Source: Cellulomonas composti
GTDB lineage: Bacteria > Actinomycetota > Actinomycetes > Actinomycetales > Cellulomonadaceae
NCBI RefSeq assembly: GCF_007990245.1
Contig: NZ_BJWG01000011.1
Location: 62,001-126,000, forward strand
Direction of reading: 5' to 3'
Length of the DNA stretch: 64,000 bases
Shown here in pieces: positions 36,508 to 45,733 of the stretch. Position 1 is the stretch's first letter. Every line of letters starts with the position of its first letter. The translations under genes and the position numbers were made by a program. The notes under the pieces are model-generated. The model saw only the letters and a program-made list of their open reading frames with translations. It was not told the DNA's origin and made no database searches.

Positions 36508-36808
36508 ACCGCCTCCTTGGTCGTCGCGGGCCCGTCCGGCCCGTCACCACCTTGACGCACGGCGAGCGCCGGAACGTTGCAGCCGCCCAGGAAGCGTCGC
36601 TGGCGACCAGCGTCGTCAGCACGTCGTCGTCGCACCCCCAGACCCCCGGACCCAGAGAGTTCCGCCCGGACGCACGATCGGGTGAGGTCGCGGTGTTACC
36701 CGCGCGTCACCTCGTGGTCGTGGCGGCTGGCTAGACTGCCCCGGTCGCGCGGCAACGAGGCCGCGCGACTGGGGCGCTTCGGGGGAGGCGCCGGGTCGAG
36801 GAGGATGC
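36508..36808. promoter_or_regulatory. divergent regulatory region between ECF module and hppA
   Basis: No gene is seen. On the plus strand TAGACT at 36732-36737 is a likely -10 for hppA. The leader that follows has an inverted repeat, GTCGCGCGG at 36744-36752 and CCGCGCGAC at 36761-36769. GTCGAGGAGG just before the hppA ATG is a strong ribosome binding site. Confidence 0.45.
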
Positions 36809-39118
36809 ATGGTCGAGCTCGGGTCCACGAGCATCACGATCGTCTGGGTCATCGCAGGTCTCGCGGTCGCCGCGCTGGTCGCGGCGCTGCTGCTGCGGCG
36901 CCAGGTGCTCGCGGCGGGCGAAGGCACGGCGTCGATGCAGGAGATCGCCAAGGCGGTCCAGGAAGGCGCATCGGCGTACCTGAACCGTCAGTTCCGCACG
37001 CTCGCCCTGTTCGCCGTGGTGGTCTGTGCGCTGCTGTTCCTGCTGCCGGGGGACTCCGGCGTCAAGGTCGGCCGTTCGGTGTTCTTCCTGGTGGGTGCGG
37101 GCTTCTCCGCGACCATCGGGTTCGTCGGCATGTGGCTGGCGACGCGCGCGAACCTGCGCGTCGCGGCGGCCGCGTCCCATCCGGGAGGCCGGGCCGAGGG
37201 CGCGCGCATCGCGTTCCGCACCGGCGGTGTCGTCGGGATGTCCGTGGTGGGCCTGGGCCTGCTCGGTGCCGCGAGCGTCCTGCTCATCTTCGGTGCCGAC
37301 GCGCCGGCCGTGCTCGAGGGCTTCGGCTTCGGCGCCGCGCTGCTCGCGATGTTCATGCGCGTGGGTGGCGGCATCTTCACCAAGGCGGCGGACGTCGGCG
37401 CCGACCTCGTCGGGAAGGTCGAGCAGGGCATCCCGGAGGACGACCCGCGCAACGCCGCGACGATCGCGGACAACGTCGGCGACAACGTCGGCGACTGCGC
37501 CGGCATGGCGGCCGACCTGTTCGAGTCGTACGCCGTGACGCTGGTCGCGGCGCTCATCCTCGGCAAGGCGGCGTTCGGCGAGCAGGGGCTCGTGTTCCCG
37601 CTCATCGTCACCGCGATGGGCGCGCTCGTCGCCGGGCTCGGCGTCCTCATCACGCGCGTGCGCGGCGAGGAGAGCGGGCTCACCGCGATCAACCGCGGCT
37701 TCTACATCTCGGCCGTCGTCGGCGTGCTGCTCTCGGCCGTCGCGGCGTTCGTCTACCTGCCCTCGTCGTACTCCGAGTTCACCGGCGGTACCGCGGACCT
37801 GTCCGGCCTGGACTCCGATCCGCGCGTCGTCGCCACGCTGGCGGTCGCGATCGGCGTGGTGCTGGCCGGCATCATCCTGTGGGTCACCGGCTACTTCACG
37901 GGCACGACGAGCAAGCCCACGCTGCACGTCGCGGCGACCACCCGCACCGGCGCCGCGACCGTGGTCCTGTCCGGCATCGGCGTGGGGCTCGAGTCCGCCG
38001 TCTACACCGCGGGCATCATCGCCGCCGCGATCTGCGGCGTGTTCCTCATCGCCGGTGGCAACGTGGCGCTCTCGCTGTTCCTCGTCGCGCTGGCCGGCTG
38101 CGGCCTGCTGACCACCGTCGGCGTGATCGTCGCGATGGACACGTTCGGCCCGGTCAGCGACAACGCGCAGGGCATCGCCGAGATGTCCGGCGACGTCACG
38201 CCCGAGGGTGCGCAGATCCTCACGGACCTGGACGCCGTCGGCAACACGACGAAGGCCGTCACCAAGGGCATCGCGATCGCCACCGCCGTGCTGGCGGCGA
38301 CCGCGCTGTTCGGCTCGTACTTCGACGCCGTGCAGAGCAAGCTCGCCCAGATCGGCGACGTCTCGATCGATCCGCTGACCGAGGCGATGATGTCGTCGAA
38401 CATCATCAGCCCGGTGACGCTCGTCGGGGTGATCCTCGGCGGCGCGACGGTGTTCCTGTTCTCCGGGCTCGCGATCGACGCCGTGACCCGCGCCGCCGGC
38501 GCGATCGTCTTCGAGGTGCGCCGCCAGTTCCGGGAGAACCCCGGGATCATGACGTACGAGGTCCGTCCCGAGTACGGCAAGGTCGTCGACATCTGCACGC
38601 GCGACTCGCTGCGCGAGCTCGCCACGCCGGGCCTGCTGGCCGCGTTCGCGCCGATCGCCGTGGGCTTCGGCCTGGGCATCGGCCCCCTCGCGGGCTTCCT
38701 GGCCGGCGCGATCGGCACCGGCGTGCTCATGGCCGTGTTCCTCGCGAACTCGGGCGGTGCGTGGGACAACGCGAAGAAGATCGTCGAGGACGGGCACCAC
38801 GGCGGCAAGAACTCGCCGGCCCACGCGGCGGCGGTCATCGGCGACACCGTCGGCGACCCGTTCAAGGACACCGCCGGCCCGGCGATCAACCCGCTCATCA
38901 AGGTGATGAACCTGGTGGCCGTGCTCATCGCCCCGGCGATCGTCGTGATCTCCGTCGGCGACGACGCCAACACCGTCGCCCGCATCTCCATCGCCACCGT
39001 CGCGGCCCTCATCGCCTTCGGCGCCGTCATCGCGAGCCGCCTGCGCGCCGCGAAGGTCGACCGCGAAGGCGCGCTCGAGCACGCGATCGAGGAGCAGGAG
39101 GCCGCCGCGGCCCACTGA
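36809..39118 (+). CDS. hppA: membrane-bound proton-translocating pyrophosphatase, K+-independent type
   Basis: 769 residues with about 16 membrane segments. It hydrolyses pyrophosphate and pumps protons. DVGADLVGKVEQGIPEDDPRN and IADNVGDNVGDCAGMAADLFESY are the pyrophosphate/Mg-binding motifs, mirrored near the C-terminus by AAVIGDTVGDPFKDTAGPAINPLIKV. GNTTKAVTKG carries Lys482 where potassium-dependent enzymes have Ala, which marks the K+-independent H+-pumping class. The ATG at 36809 has GAGGAGG upstream. It is a single-gene unit closed by a strong hairpin at 39145-39180. Confidence 0.97.
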   Translation: MVELGSTSITIVWVIAGLAVAALVAALLLRRQVLAAGEGTASMQEIAKAVQEGASAYLNRQFRTLALFAVVVCALLFLLPGDSGVKVGRSVFFLVGAGFSATIGFVGMWLATRANLRVAAAASHPGGRAEGARIAFRTGGVVGMSVVGLGLLGAASVLLIFGADAPAVLEGFGFGAALLAMFMRVGGGIFTKAADVGADLVGKVEQGIPEDDPRNAATIADNVGDNVGDCAGMAADLFESYAVTLVAALILGKAAFGEQGLVFPLIVTAMGALVAGLGVLITRVRGEESGLTAINRGFYISAVVGVLLSAVAAFVYLPSSYSEFTGGTADLSGLDSDPRVVATLAVAIGVVLAGIILWVTGYFTGTTSKPTLHVAATTRTGAATVVLSGIGVGLESAVYTAGIIAAAICGVFLIAGGNVALSLFLVALAGCGLLTTVGVIVAMDTFGPVSDNAQGIAEMSGDVTPEGAQILTDLDAVGNTTKAVTKGIAIATAVLAATALFGSYFDAVQSKLAQIGDVSIDPLTEAMMSSNIISPVTLVGVILGGATVFLFSGLAIDAVTRAAGAIVFEVRRQFRENPGIMTYEVRPEYGKVVDICTRDSLRELATPGLLAAFAPIAVGFGLGIGPLAGFLAGAIGTGVLMAVFLANSGGAWDNAKKIVEDGHHGGKNSPAHAAAVIGDTVGDPFKDTAGPAINPLIKVMNLVAVLIAPAIVVISVGDDANTVARISIATVAALIAFGAVIASRLRAAKVDREGALEHAIEEQEAAAAH

Positions 39119-39144
39119 CGCCCACGACGTCCGTCGCCCGCACC

Positions 39145-39180
39145 CGTCGGCCGCGCCCCCCTCGGGGGTCGCGGCCGACG
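39145..39180 (+). terminator. strong terminator hairpin after hppA
   Basis: CGTCGGCCGCGCCCCC (39145-39160) pairs with GGGGG and CGCGGCCGACG (39164-39180), with a 3-base loop and one bulged T. It lies 26 bp after the hppA stop. Confidence 0.75.
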
Positions 39181-39304
39181 CCGTCCCCGCCGACCACACG
39201 GTGGGGCCAGGCCGGCGGCTGCCGCGGCGCGCGGTAGCGGGCAGGCCGGGCGGGATCGCCGGCCGGAGGTGCCCGGCGAGGGGGTCGGGGCGCCGCGGCG
39301 GGTT

Positions 39305-39735
39305 GGTGGGTGGCGTTCTCGTCGCGAGGCGGCGGGAAGTCCACCCATCGGTGTGCGCGCCGGCGGGGGTGGGCCGCGGCGGGTTGGTGGGTGGCGTTGC
39401 CGTCGTGGGGTGGCGGGGAGTCCACCCATCGGTGTGGGCGGCGGCGGAGGCGGGCCGTGCGGCCGGGAGTCCGGACACTGCTGCGGGTGGCTGTGTCCGG
39501 CGAGGGGCTCGGGGTGGCGCGGCGGGTTGTGGGTGGCGTTGCCGTCGCGGGGCGGCGGGGAGTCCACCCATCGGTGTGCGCGGCTGCTCGGTGTGGGCGC
39601 CGGCCGAGGCGGGCCGTGTGGCCGGGAGGTCCGGACACTGCCGGGGGTGGTTGTGCCTGGTGAGGGGGGTCGGGGTGCTGCGGCGGGGTGGTGGGTGGCG
39701 TTGGCGTCGTGGGGTGGCGGGGAGTCCACCCATCG
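39305..39735. repeat. four REP-like repeat copies in a 640-bp gene-free region
   Basis: A unit of about 46 bp opens with GGTGGGTGGCGTT and ends with AGTCCACCCATCGG. The GGGTGG/CCACCC arms lie at 39308/39341, 39389/39422, 39531/39564 and 39693/39726, so the internal length is almost constant (39 bp). The arms can pair to form an imperfect hairpin. Between copies 2-3 and 3-4 a second repeated segment occurs, GCCGGGAG(G)TCCGGACACTG. No gene is seen in 39181-39759 despite open frames, which come from the high GC content. A related copy is in nrdG at 26472-26510. Confidence 0.9.
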
Positions 39736-39759
39736 GTGGGTGTCGGGGAGGATGGGCGC

Positions 39760-41334
39760 GTGGATGCACCTGTGACGGATGTGCGACTGACGAGTGCGCT
39801 GCGCGCCGACCTCGAGGCGGCCGAGTACACCGTCGAGCGGGTCGAGGACGTGCTCGGGCCGGTGGCGACAGAGGCGCTGCACCGCGAGCAGCTATTACCG
39901 GCGCTGCGCGCGACGGCCGGCGCCGAGCGTCCGGGCGCGGACCCGGCCGCGGTGCTCACCCGCCTGCTCGTCCTGGGCCGCACCGTGCGGCGCGATGCGC
40001 TGGCCGCGGCGCTGCCGGGGGTCGGGCTCGACGGCATGGCGGCGCTGGGGCTCGTCGTCGCGGCCGGGCACGGGGACGACGACGAGGTGCGCGCGCTCGT
40101 CGACCTGCGGCCCTACGCCGCCACGGACGGGCACGGCGACGTGCGGTGGTGGATCGCGTCGGACCTCGGCGAGGCCGTGACGGGCCGGGCGCTGCGGACC
40201 GACCACGTGCTGGGGGTCGGCGGCGCGTCGACCACGCTCGCGCAGGTCACGGTGCGCGACGAGCGCGCGCGGGCACTCGACCTCGGCACGGGTTGCGGGA
40301 TCCAGGCGCTGCACGCCGCGCGGCACGTCCGGCAGGTCGTCGCGACCGACATCTCGGCCAGGGCGCTCGCGTTCGCGCGGTTCAACGCCGCGCTCGCGGG
40401 GGTGGGCGACGGCGTGCTGGACCTGCGTGCCGGCTCGATGCTCGAGCCGGTGGCCGACGAGCGCTTCGACCTCGTGGTGAGCAACCCGCCGTTCGTCATC
40501 ACGCCGCGGCGCCCGGACGTGCCGGCGTACGAGTACCGCGACGGCGGCCGCGCGGGCGACGCGCTGGTCCGCGACCTGGTCACGGGTGTCGGGGTGGTGC
40601 TCGCGCCGGGCGGTGTCGCGCAGCTGCTCGGCAACTGGGAGGTGCCGCGGGGCGAGCGGTGGGAGGACGTCGTCGGGCGCTGGCTCGACGAGGCCGGGCT
40701 CGACGGCTGGGTGGTGCAGCGCGAGCTGCAGGATCCGGCGCAGTACGCCGAGACGTGGATCCGCGACGGCGGCACGACCCCGGACCGTGACCCCGAGCAG
40801 TGGGCGCTGCGGTATGGGGCGTGGCTGGACGACTTCGCGTCGCGCGACGTCGAGGCCGTCGGCTTCGGGATCGTGACGTTGCGCCGGCCGGCCGCCGCCG
40901 TCTCGTCGGGAAGGGCGACGGAGGGTACGCGGCTGCGCAGGCTCGAGGAGGTCACGGGGACGGTGCGGCAGCCGCTCGGTCCGACGATCGCCGCGGGCCT
41001 GGCCGCGCACGACTGGCTCGCGGAGCGCGACGACGCGGCGCTGGCCGCCGAGCGGCTCGTCGTCGCGGCGGACGTCACCGAGGAGCGCTACCTGACGCCC
41101 GGCGACCCGGACCCGCGCATCGTGCTGCTGCGCCAGGGCGGCGGCCTGGGCCGGACGGTCCAGCTCGGCACGGCGACGGCGGGCCTCGTCGGCGCGTGCG
41201 ACGGCGAGCTCGGCGTGGGTCAGATCGTCGCGGCGCTCGCGGCGCTGCTCGAGGTCCCGGCGGCCGAGGTCGCCGCGGACGTGCTGCCGACGGTGCGCGG
41301 ACTGCTCGCCGACGGGCTCCTGCTGCCGGCCTGA
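39760..41334 (+). CDS. SAM-dependent methyltransferase (HemK/RlmG-like, NPPF motif)
   Basis: 524 residues from a GTG with GGGGAGG upstream; the ORF could extend into the repeat block, but this start is free of it. The N-terminal 150 residues form a winged-helix-like/DUF7059 region. ARALDLGTGCGIQALHAARH (about residue 171) is the SAM-binding motif, and FDLVVSNPPFVITP the catalytic NPPF motif of N-methyltransferases acting on Gln, adenine or guanine. The C-terminal 150 residues are an extra domain of unknown role. The substrate may be a ribosomal or release-factor-related target; this is not determined by the sequence. Confidence 0.85.
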   Translation: MDAPVTDVRLTSALRADLEAAEYTVERVEDVLGPVATEALHREQLLPALRATAGAERPGADPAAVLTRLLVLGRTVRRDALAAALPGVGLDGMAALGLVVAAGHGDDDEVRALVDLRPYAATDGHGDVRWWIASDLGEAVTGRALRTDHVLGVGGASTTLAQVTVRDERARALDLGTGCGIQALHAARHVRQVVATDISARALAFARFNAALAGVGDGVLDLRAGSMLEPVADERFDLVVSNPPFVITPRRPDVPAYEYRDGGRAGDALVRDLVTGVGVVLAPGGVAQLLGNWEVPRGERWEDVVGRWLDEAGLDGWVVQRELQDPAQYAETWIRDGGTTPDRDPEQWALRYGAWLDDFASRDVEAVGFGIVTLRRPAAAVSSGRATEGTRLRRLEEVTGTVRQPLGPTIAAGLAAHDWLAERDDAALAAERLVVAADVTEERYLTPGDPDPRIVLLRQGGGLGRTVQLGTATAGLVGACDGELGVGQIVAALAALLEVPAAEVAADVLPTVRGLLADGLLLPA

Positions 41335-41480
41335 CCAGCCCTTTCGCCCACCCGCGAGCACGAGTCCCCAGGTCGTTCCCAGGTCCGTCACATCTTCGCC
41401 ACAGTCGGCCTCCCTACGGTCGCACCCGGACGCACCGCGTGACGGTGCCGAGGCAGGTCGACCGGAGTGGGAGAAAGCAC

Positions 41481-42728
41481 GTGCACGCACGGCGCAGATG
41501 GATCTGGCGGGGAGTGGCCGCGCTGGTGGCGGTGGCCCTCCTCGTGGGCGGGGCATGGTGGATCTGGTGGCGCGAGCCCGCTTCGGCGCAGGCCGCGACG
41601 CAGGACACCACGCAGACCGTCCAGGCGAGCCTGACGACGATGGAGAAGACGGTCACCGGCACGGGCACGCTCACCCCTACGGTGAACGAGGACGTCTCGT
41701 TCGAGGTCTCGGGGACGGTGCTGACGGTCGACGTCGCGGTGGGTGACACGGTGACCGCGGGCCAGACGCTCGCGACGGTGGACACCCTCCAGCTCAACGC
41801 GGACCTGCTCGCGGCGAACGCGACCCTCAAGGAGGCGCAGGCGCGGCTCGACGACGCCGAGGACGCCGACGACGGCACCGACCTCGCGCAGGCGCAGATC
41901 GACGCGGCGGACGCTCAGGTCGACGTCGCGCAGGCCGCGTACGACGAGGCGGACGAGGCGATGTCGGACGCGACGCTGGTCGCACCCGCGGCCGGCCTGG
42001 TGACGACGGTCGACCTCGAGGTCGGCGACGCGGTCACGGGCACGGGCTCGAGCAGCGGCTCGGGCGGCGCCGGCGGCGCGACGGGCGGCACGGGAGCGAC
42101 GGGCAGCAGCACGTCGGACACGTCGTCCGCCCAGTTCGTCATCGTCGGCACGGACGCGTGGCAGGTCACGACGAGCGTCGACGAGACCGACGTGGCGCTG
42201 ATCGAGGTCGGCGACCAGGTCGAGATGACGTCGGACGACCTGACGGACACGCTCTACGGCACGGTCGGCGAGATCGGGCTCGTCTCGACGAGCTCGTCGG
42301 GCGTCGCGTCCTACCCCGTGACGGTCGACGTCACGCTGCCCGACGAGACGCTGCACGACGGCGTGAGCGTCGACACCACGATCATCTACGAGCGCCGCAC
42401 GGACGTGCTCACGGTCCCGTCGATCGCTGTCACGCAGGCCGACGACGGCACGTCGCAGGTGACCCAGGTGGCCGACGACGGCACCACGTCGATCGTGGCG
42501 GTCGAGACCGGCGAGACCTCGGGAACGTTGGTCGAGATCACCTCGGGACTGTCCGAGGGCGACTCCGTGCAGGTCGAGGTCGTCACGCGGCAGCAGGGCC
42601 AGAACGGTCAGACCGGCCAGAACGGCCAGCAGAGCGGTGACTTCCAGCTGCCGGACGGTTTCCAGCCGCCCGAGGGCGGCTTCCCCGGCGGCGGGAACTT
42701 CCCGGGCGGGGGCCAGGGCAATGGCTGA
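41481..42728 (+). CDS. membrane fusion (MacA/HlyD-type) efflux adaptor
   Basis: 415 residues from the GTG at 41481. One membrane anchor (GVAALVAVALLVGGAWWIWW) is followed by the two halves of the biotinyl-like barrel (VSFEVSGTVLTVDVAVGDTVTAGQTLATVD, and ATLVAPAAGLVTTVDLEVGDAV), with an alpha-hairpin rich in Asp/Ala between them. A Ser/Gly linker lies in the second half. The C-terminus is Gln/Asn/Gly/Pro-rich (GQNGQTGQNGQQ, FPGGGNFPGGGQ). It links the MacB-type permease encoded downstream to outside structures. It overlaps the ABC ATPase start by 8 bp. Confidence 0.9.
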   Translation: MHARRRWIWRGVAALVAVALLVGGAWWIWWREPASAQAATQDTTQTVQASLTTMEKTVTGTGTLTPTVNEDVSFEVSGTVLTVDVAVGDTVTAGQTLATVDTLQLNADLLAANATLKEAQARLDDAEDADDGTDLAQAQIDAADAQVDVAQAAYDEADEAMSDATLVAPAAGLVTTVDLEVGDAVTGTGSSSGSGGAGGATGGTGATGSSTSDTSSAQFVIVGTDAWQVTTSVDETDVALIEVGDQVEMTSDDLTDTLYGTVGEIGLVSTSSSGVASYPVTVDVTLPDETLHDGVSVDTTIIYERRTDVLTVPSIAVTQADDGTSQVTQVADDGTTSIVAVETGETSGTLVEITSGLSEGDSVQVEVVTRQQGQNGQTGQNGQQSGDFQLPDGFQPPEGGFPGGGNFPGGGQGNG

Positions 42729-43461
42729 CCTCTTCCCGACGAGCGTGCTCGAGGCGCCCGACCCGTCCGAGCGCCCCGTCATCGAGCTGACGGGCGCCCG
42801 CAAGACGTACCGCTCCGGCACCGTCGAGTTCGAGGCGCTCCGGGGCGTGGACCTGACGATCGCGCGCGGCGAGTACGTCGCGATCGTCGGGCCGTCCGGC
42901 TCCGGCAAGTCGACGCTGATGAACATCCTCGGCTGCCTCGACACGGTGACGGCCGGGGAGTACCGGCTGGCCGGCGAGGACGTCGAGCAGCTCGACGAGG
43001 TCGAGCTCGCGGAGATCCGCAACCGCCGGATCGGCTTCGTCTTCCAGCAGTTCCACCTGCTCGCGTCGCTCTCGGCGCTGCGCAACGTCGAGCTGCCGCT
43101 GCAGTACCGCGGCGTGCCGACGGCCGAGCGCCGGGAGCGGGCCACGGCTGCCCTCGAGCGGGTCGGCCTCGGCGACCGGCTGCGCAACCGTCCGGGCGAG
43201 CTGTCCGGCGGTCAGCAGCAGCGGGCCGCGGTCGCGCGCGCGCTCGTCGGAGACCCGGACCTGCTGCTGGCCGACGAGCCGACGGGCAACCTCGACTCGA
43301 CGTCGACGCACGACGTGCTCGCGCTGCTCGACGAGCTGCACGCGCAGGGCCGCACGATCGTGCTCATCACGCACGAGCACGACGTCGCGGCGCGCGCCCA
43401 GCGCGTGGTGCACGTGCTCGACGGGCTCACGCAGGAGGAGACGCGGGGGGCTGTCGCATGA
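42721..43461 (+). CDS. MacB/LolD-type ABC transporter ATPase
   Basis: 246 residues. VAIVGPSGSGKSTLMNILGCLD is Walker A with its family-specific extension, FVFQQFHLLASLSALRNVELPL the Q-loop, ELSGGQQQRAAVARALV the signature, LLLADEPTGNLDS Walker B, and LITHEHDVA the switch His. It energises the permease encoded next, with which it overlaps by 4 bp. These mechanotransmission ABC systems export peptides, lipids or drugs. Confidence 0.96.
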   Translation: MADLFPTSVLEAPDPSERPVIELTGARKTYRSGTVEFEALRGVDLTIARGEYVAIVGPSGSGKSTLMNILGCLDTVTAGEYRLAGEDVEQLDEVELAEIRNRRIGFVFQQFHLLASLSALRNVELPLQYRGVPTAERRERATAALERVGLGDRLRNRPGELSGGQQQRAAVARALVGDPDLLLADEPTGNLDSTSTHDVLALLDELHAQGRTIVLITHEHDVAARAQRVVHVLDGLTQEETRGAVA

Positions 43462-44690
43462 CGTGGGCGGAGACGCTGCGCACCGGCTGGGCGGCGATCC
43501 GCAGCCACGCGCTGCGCTCGGCACTGACGGTGCTCGGGATCCTCATCGGCATCGCGGCCGTCATCCTCACGGTCGGGCTCGGGCTGGGCACGCAGCAGGA
43601 CGTGAGCGCGCAGATCAGCGCGCTGGGCTCCAACCTGCTCATCGTCACGCCGGGGTCGAGCACGTCGAGCGAGGGGATCCGCGGCGGCTTCGGCTCCGCG
43701 GCCTCGCTGACGCGCACCGATGCGGAGGCGCTCGACTCGGACGTGTCCGCACCGGACGTCGCGGGCGTCGCCCCCGAGAAGGAGACGAGCCTGTCGCTCG
43801 AGGCGAACGACACGAACTGGACCACCACGGTCACCGGCACCACGTCGGACTGGCTCGAGGTCCGCTCGCGTGAGCTGGCGTACGGGACGTTCCTGACCGA
43901 CGACGACGACACCGATCGTGCCGCCGTCGTCGTGCTGGGCTCCGAGACGGCGACCGAGCTGTTCGGCCGGACGAACGTCGTCGGCCAGACCGTGACCCTG
44001 TCCGGCACCGACTTCACGGTGCAGGGCGTCCTCGCGGAACAGGGGGCGAGCGGTGACGCGAACCTCGACGACCTGGCGGTCGTGCCGTTGTCGACCATGT
44101 CGGAGCAGCTCGTCGGCGGCTTCCAGCGCAACTCGCTGAGCACGATCTACGTGCAGGCCGCGTCGGCCGACCAGCTCTCGGCGGCCTCGCAGGAGGTCAC
44201 GACGCTGCTGCTCAACCTGCACGGCATCACGTCCGCCGACTCGGCGGACTTCACGGTCGCGTCGCAGGACTCGCTGGTCTCGACGGCGACCGCGGTCTAC
44301 CGGACGCTGACCGTGCTGCTCACGGGCATCGCCGCGCTGTCGCTGCTGGTCGGCGGCATCGGGGTCATGAACATCATGCTCGTCTCGGTCACAGAGCGGA
44401 CGCGCGAGATCGGCCTGCGCAAGGCGCTCGGCGCCCCGCCGTGGGCGATCCGCCGCCAGTTCCTCGTCGAGGCGTCCGTCCTCGGCCTGGGCGGCGGGCT
44501 GCTCGGTGCCGCGCTCGGCATCGGCGCCGCGACCTGGCTGCCCGCGCTGCTCGACAGCACGATCGTCGTCTCCGGTGCGGCCGTGGCCGGCTCGGTCGTG
44601 ATCGCCGTCGGCATCGGACTCGTCTTCGGCGTGTACCCGGCCACCCGGGCCGCACGCCTCGCCCCCATCGACGCCCTGCGCGCGCAGTGA
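43458..44690 (+). CDS. MacB/FtsX-type ABC transporter permease
   Basis: 410 residues with an N-terminal helix (ALRSALTVLGILIGIAAVILTVGLG), a periplasmic-type MacB core domain (about residues 45-270), and three C-terminal membrane segments (LTVLLTGIAALSLLVGGIGVMNIMLVSVTERTREIGLRKALGA, LGLGGGLLGAALGIGAA, VAGSVVIAVGIGLVFGVYPA). The four-helix FtsX topology and the GIGVMNIMLVSVTERTREIG segment identify MacB. It works with the ATPase at 42721 and the adaptor at 41481. Confidence 0.95.
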   Translation: MTWAETLRTGWAAIRSHALRSALTVLGILIGIAAVILTVGLGLGTQQDVSAQISALGSNLLIVTPGSSTSSEGIRGGFGSAASLTRTDAEALDSDVSAPDVAGVAPEKETSLSLEANDTNWTTTVTGTTSDWLEVRSRELAYGTFLTDDDDTDRAAVVVLGSETATELFGRTNVVGQTVTLSGTDFTVQGVLAEQGASGDANLDDLAVVPLSTMSEQLVGGFQRNSLSTIYVQAASADQLSAASQEVTTLLLNLHGITSADSADFTVASQDSLVSTATAVYRTLTVLLTGIAALSLLVGGIGVMNIMLVSVTERTREIGLRKALGAPPWAIRRQFLVEASVLGLGGGLLGAALGIGAATWLPALLDSTIVVSGAAVAGSVVIAVGIGLVFGVYPATRAARLAPIDALRAQ

Positions 44691-44713
44691 CCGCGCAGGA
44701 GAAGGAGAGAGCT

Positions 44714-45733
44714 GTGAACACGCGACACACCCGCGCCACGCGCGCGTTGCTCGTCACCCTGACCGCGGGGGTCACCGCGCTGACGCTCGCCGCGTGCTCG
44801 TCGTCGGACGACACCGCGACGCAGCCCACCGCGGCCGCGACCCAGGACGCCCAGGGCGACCAGGGCGCCGCCCAGAACGGCGGCCAGAACGGTCAAGGGG
44901 GCCAGGGTCAGGGCGGCGGCGGGCTGAGCGGCGAGATCGTGCAGGTCGGCGACCAGCTCCTGCAGCTGCGCGACGACGACGGCCAGACCTCGGTCACGTG
45001 GTCGGCCGAGACCACGGTGACGCTGCAGAAGTCCGTCGGGCTCGAGGCCGTGACCGTCGGCTCCTGCGTCATCGCGACGAACGGGTTCTCGGGCATGCCG
45101 TCCGACGACGCGGCCTCCGACGACGCGGCTGCGGACGACGCCGCGGTCGCGACGGTCGTCGTGAGCGATCCGGTCGACGGCGAGTGCACCGGCCTCGGCG
45201 GCTTCGGCGGTGGGGGCAGCTTCCCCGGCGGCGGCCCGGACGGCGCGCCCGGCGACATGCCCACGGATCTTCCGACCGACATGCCCGCACCCGGCGGCGA
45301 CGGCCAGCCCGGCGACCAGCCGACCGACCTGCCGACCGACCTGCCGGACGGCTTCCCCGGTGGCGACTTCCCCGGTGGCGGCTTCCAGCCGACCTCGGGC
45401 CTCGTGACGGCGGTCGACGGCGCCACGATCACCGTCCAGACGACGGACCAGGACGGCACGACCGGCACTGCGACGATCACGACCGACGCGGACACCACCG
45501 TGACCACGACCGTCGCGGCGGACGCCACCGCGCTCGTCGTCGGCCAGTGCGCGGCCGTGCGGGGCGAGGCCGACGACAGCGGCAAGGTGACCGCCGCGAC
45601 GATCACGCTCTCCGAGAAGAGCGCCGAGGGCTGCTCGACCGGCTTCGGCGGCCGCGGCGGGTTCCCGGGCGGCCAGGGCGGTCAGGGCCGTCAGGGCGGG
45701 CAGGGCGAGCAGCAGGGCGGCGGAGATGCCTGA
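44714..45733 (+). CDS. DUF5666-type lipoprotein
   Basis: 339 residues from a GTG with GAAGGAGAG upstream. The signal peptide ends in a lipobox LTLAAC (VTALTLAACSSSDDTA). Two small beta domains have the pattern GEIVQVGDQLLQLRDDDGQT and GLVTAVDGATITVQTTDQDGT, each followed by a Cys-containing strand (GSCVIATNG, GQCAAVRGE). They are joined by Gly/Pro/Asp-rich linkers with PTDLPTDMP repeats. This resembles DUF5666. It lies between two efflux adaptor genes and overlaps the second by 8 bp, so it is likely part of that envelope system. Function unknown. Confidence 0.75.
   Translation: MNTRHTRATRALLVTLTAGVTALTLAACSSSDDTATQPTAAATQDAQGDQGAAQNGGQNGQGGQGQGGGGLSGEIVQVGDQLLQLRDDDGQTSVTWSAETTVTLQKSVGLEAVTVGSCVIATNGFSGMPSDDAASDDAAADDAAVATVVVSDPVDGECTGLGGFGGGGSFPGGGPDGAPGDMPTDLPTDMPAPGGDGQPGDQPTDLPTDLPDGFPGGDFPGGGFQPTSGLVTAVDGATITVQTTDQDGTTGTATITTDADTTVTTTVAADATALVVGQCAAVRGEADDSGKVTAATITLSEKSAEGCSTGFGGRGGFPGGQGGQGRQGGQGEQQGGGDA

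Noticed and set aside
39305-39735. Possible CRISPR array or attachment-site cluster
   Set aside because: The intervals are themselves repeated and of different lengths; no cas genes, integrase or tRNA gene is nearby.
39688-39759. Upstream extension of the methyltransferase to 39688
   Set aside because: The added codons are part of the last REP-like repeat; the GTG at 39760 has a good ribosome binding site.
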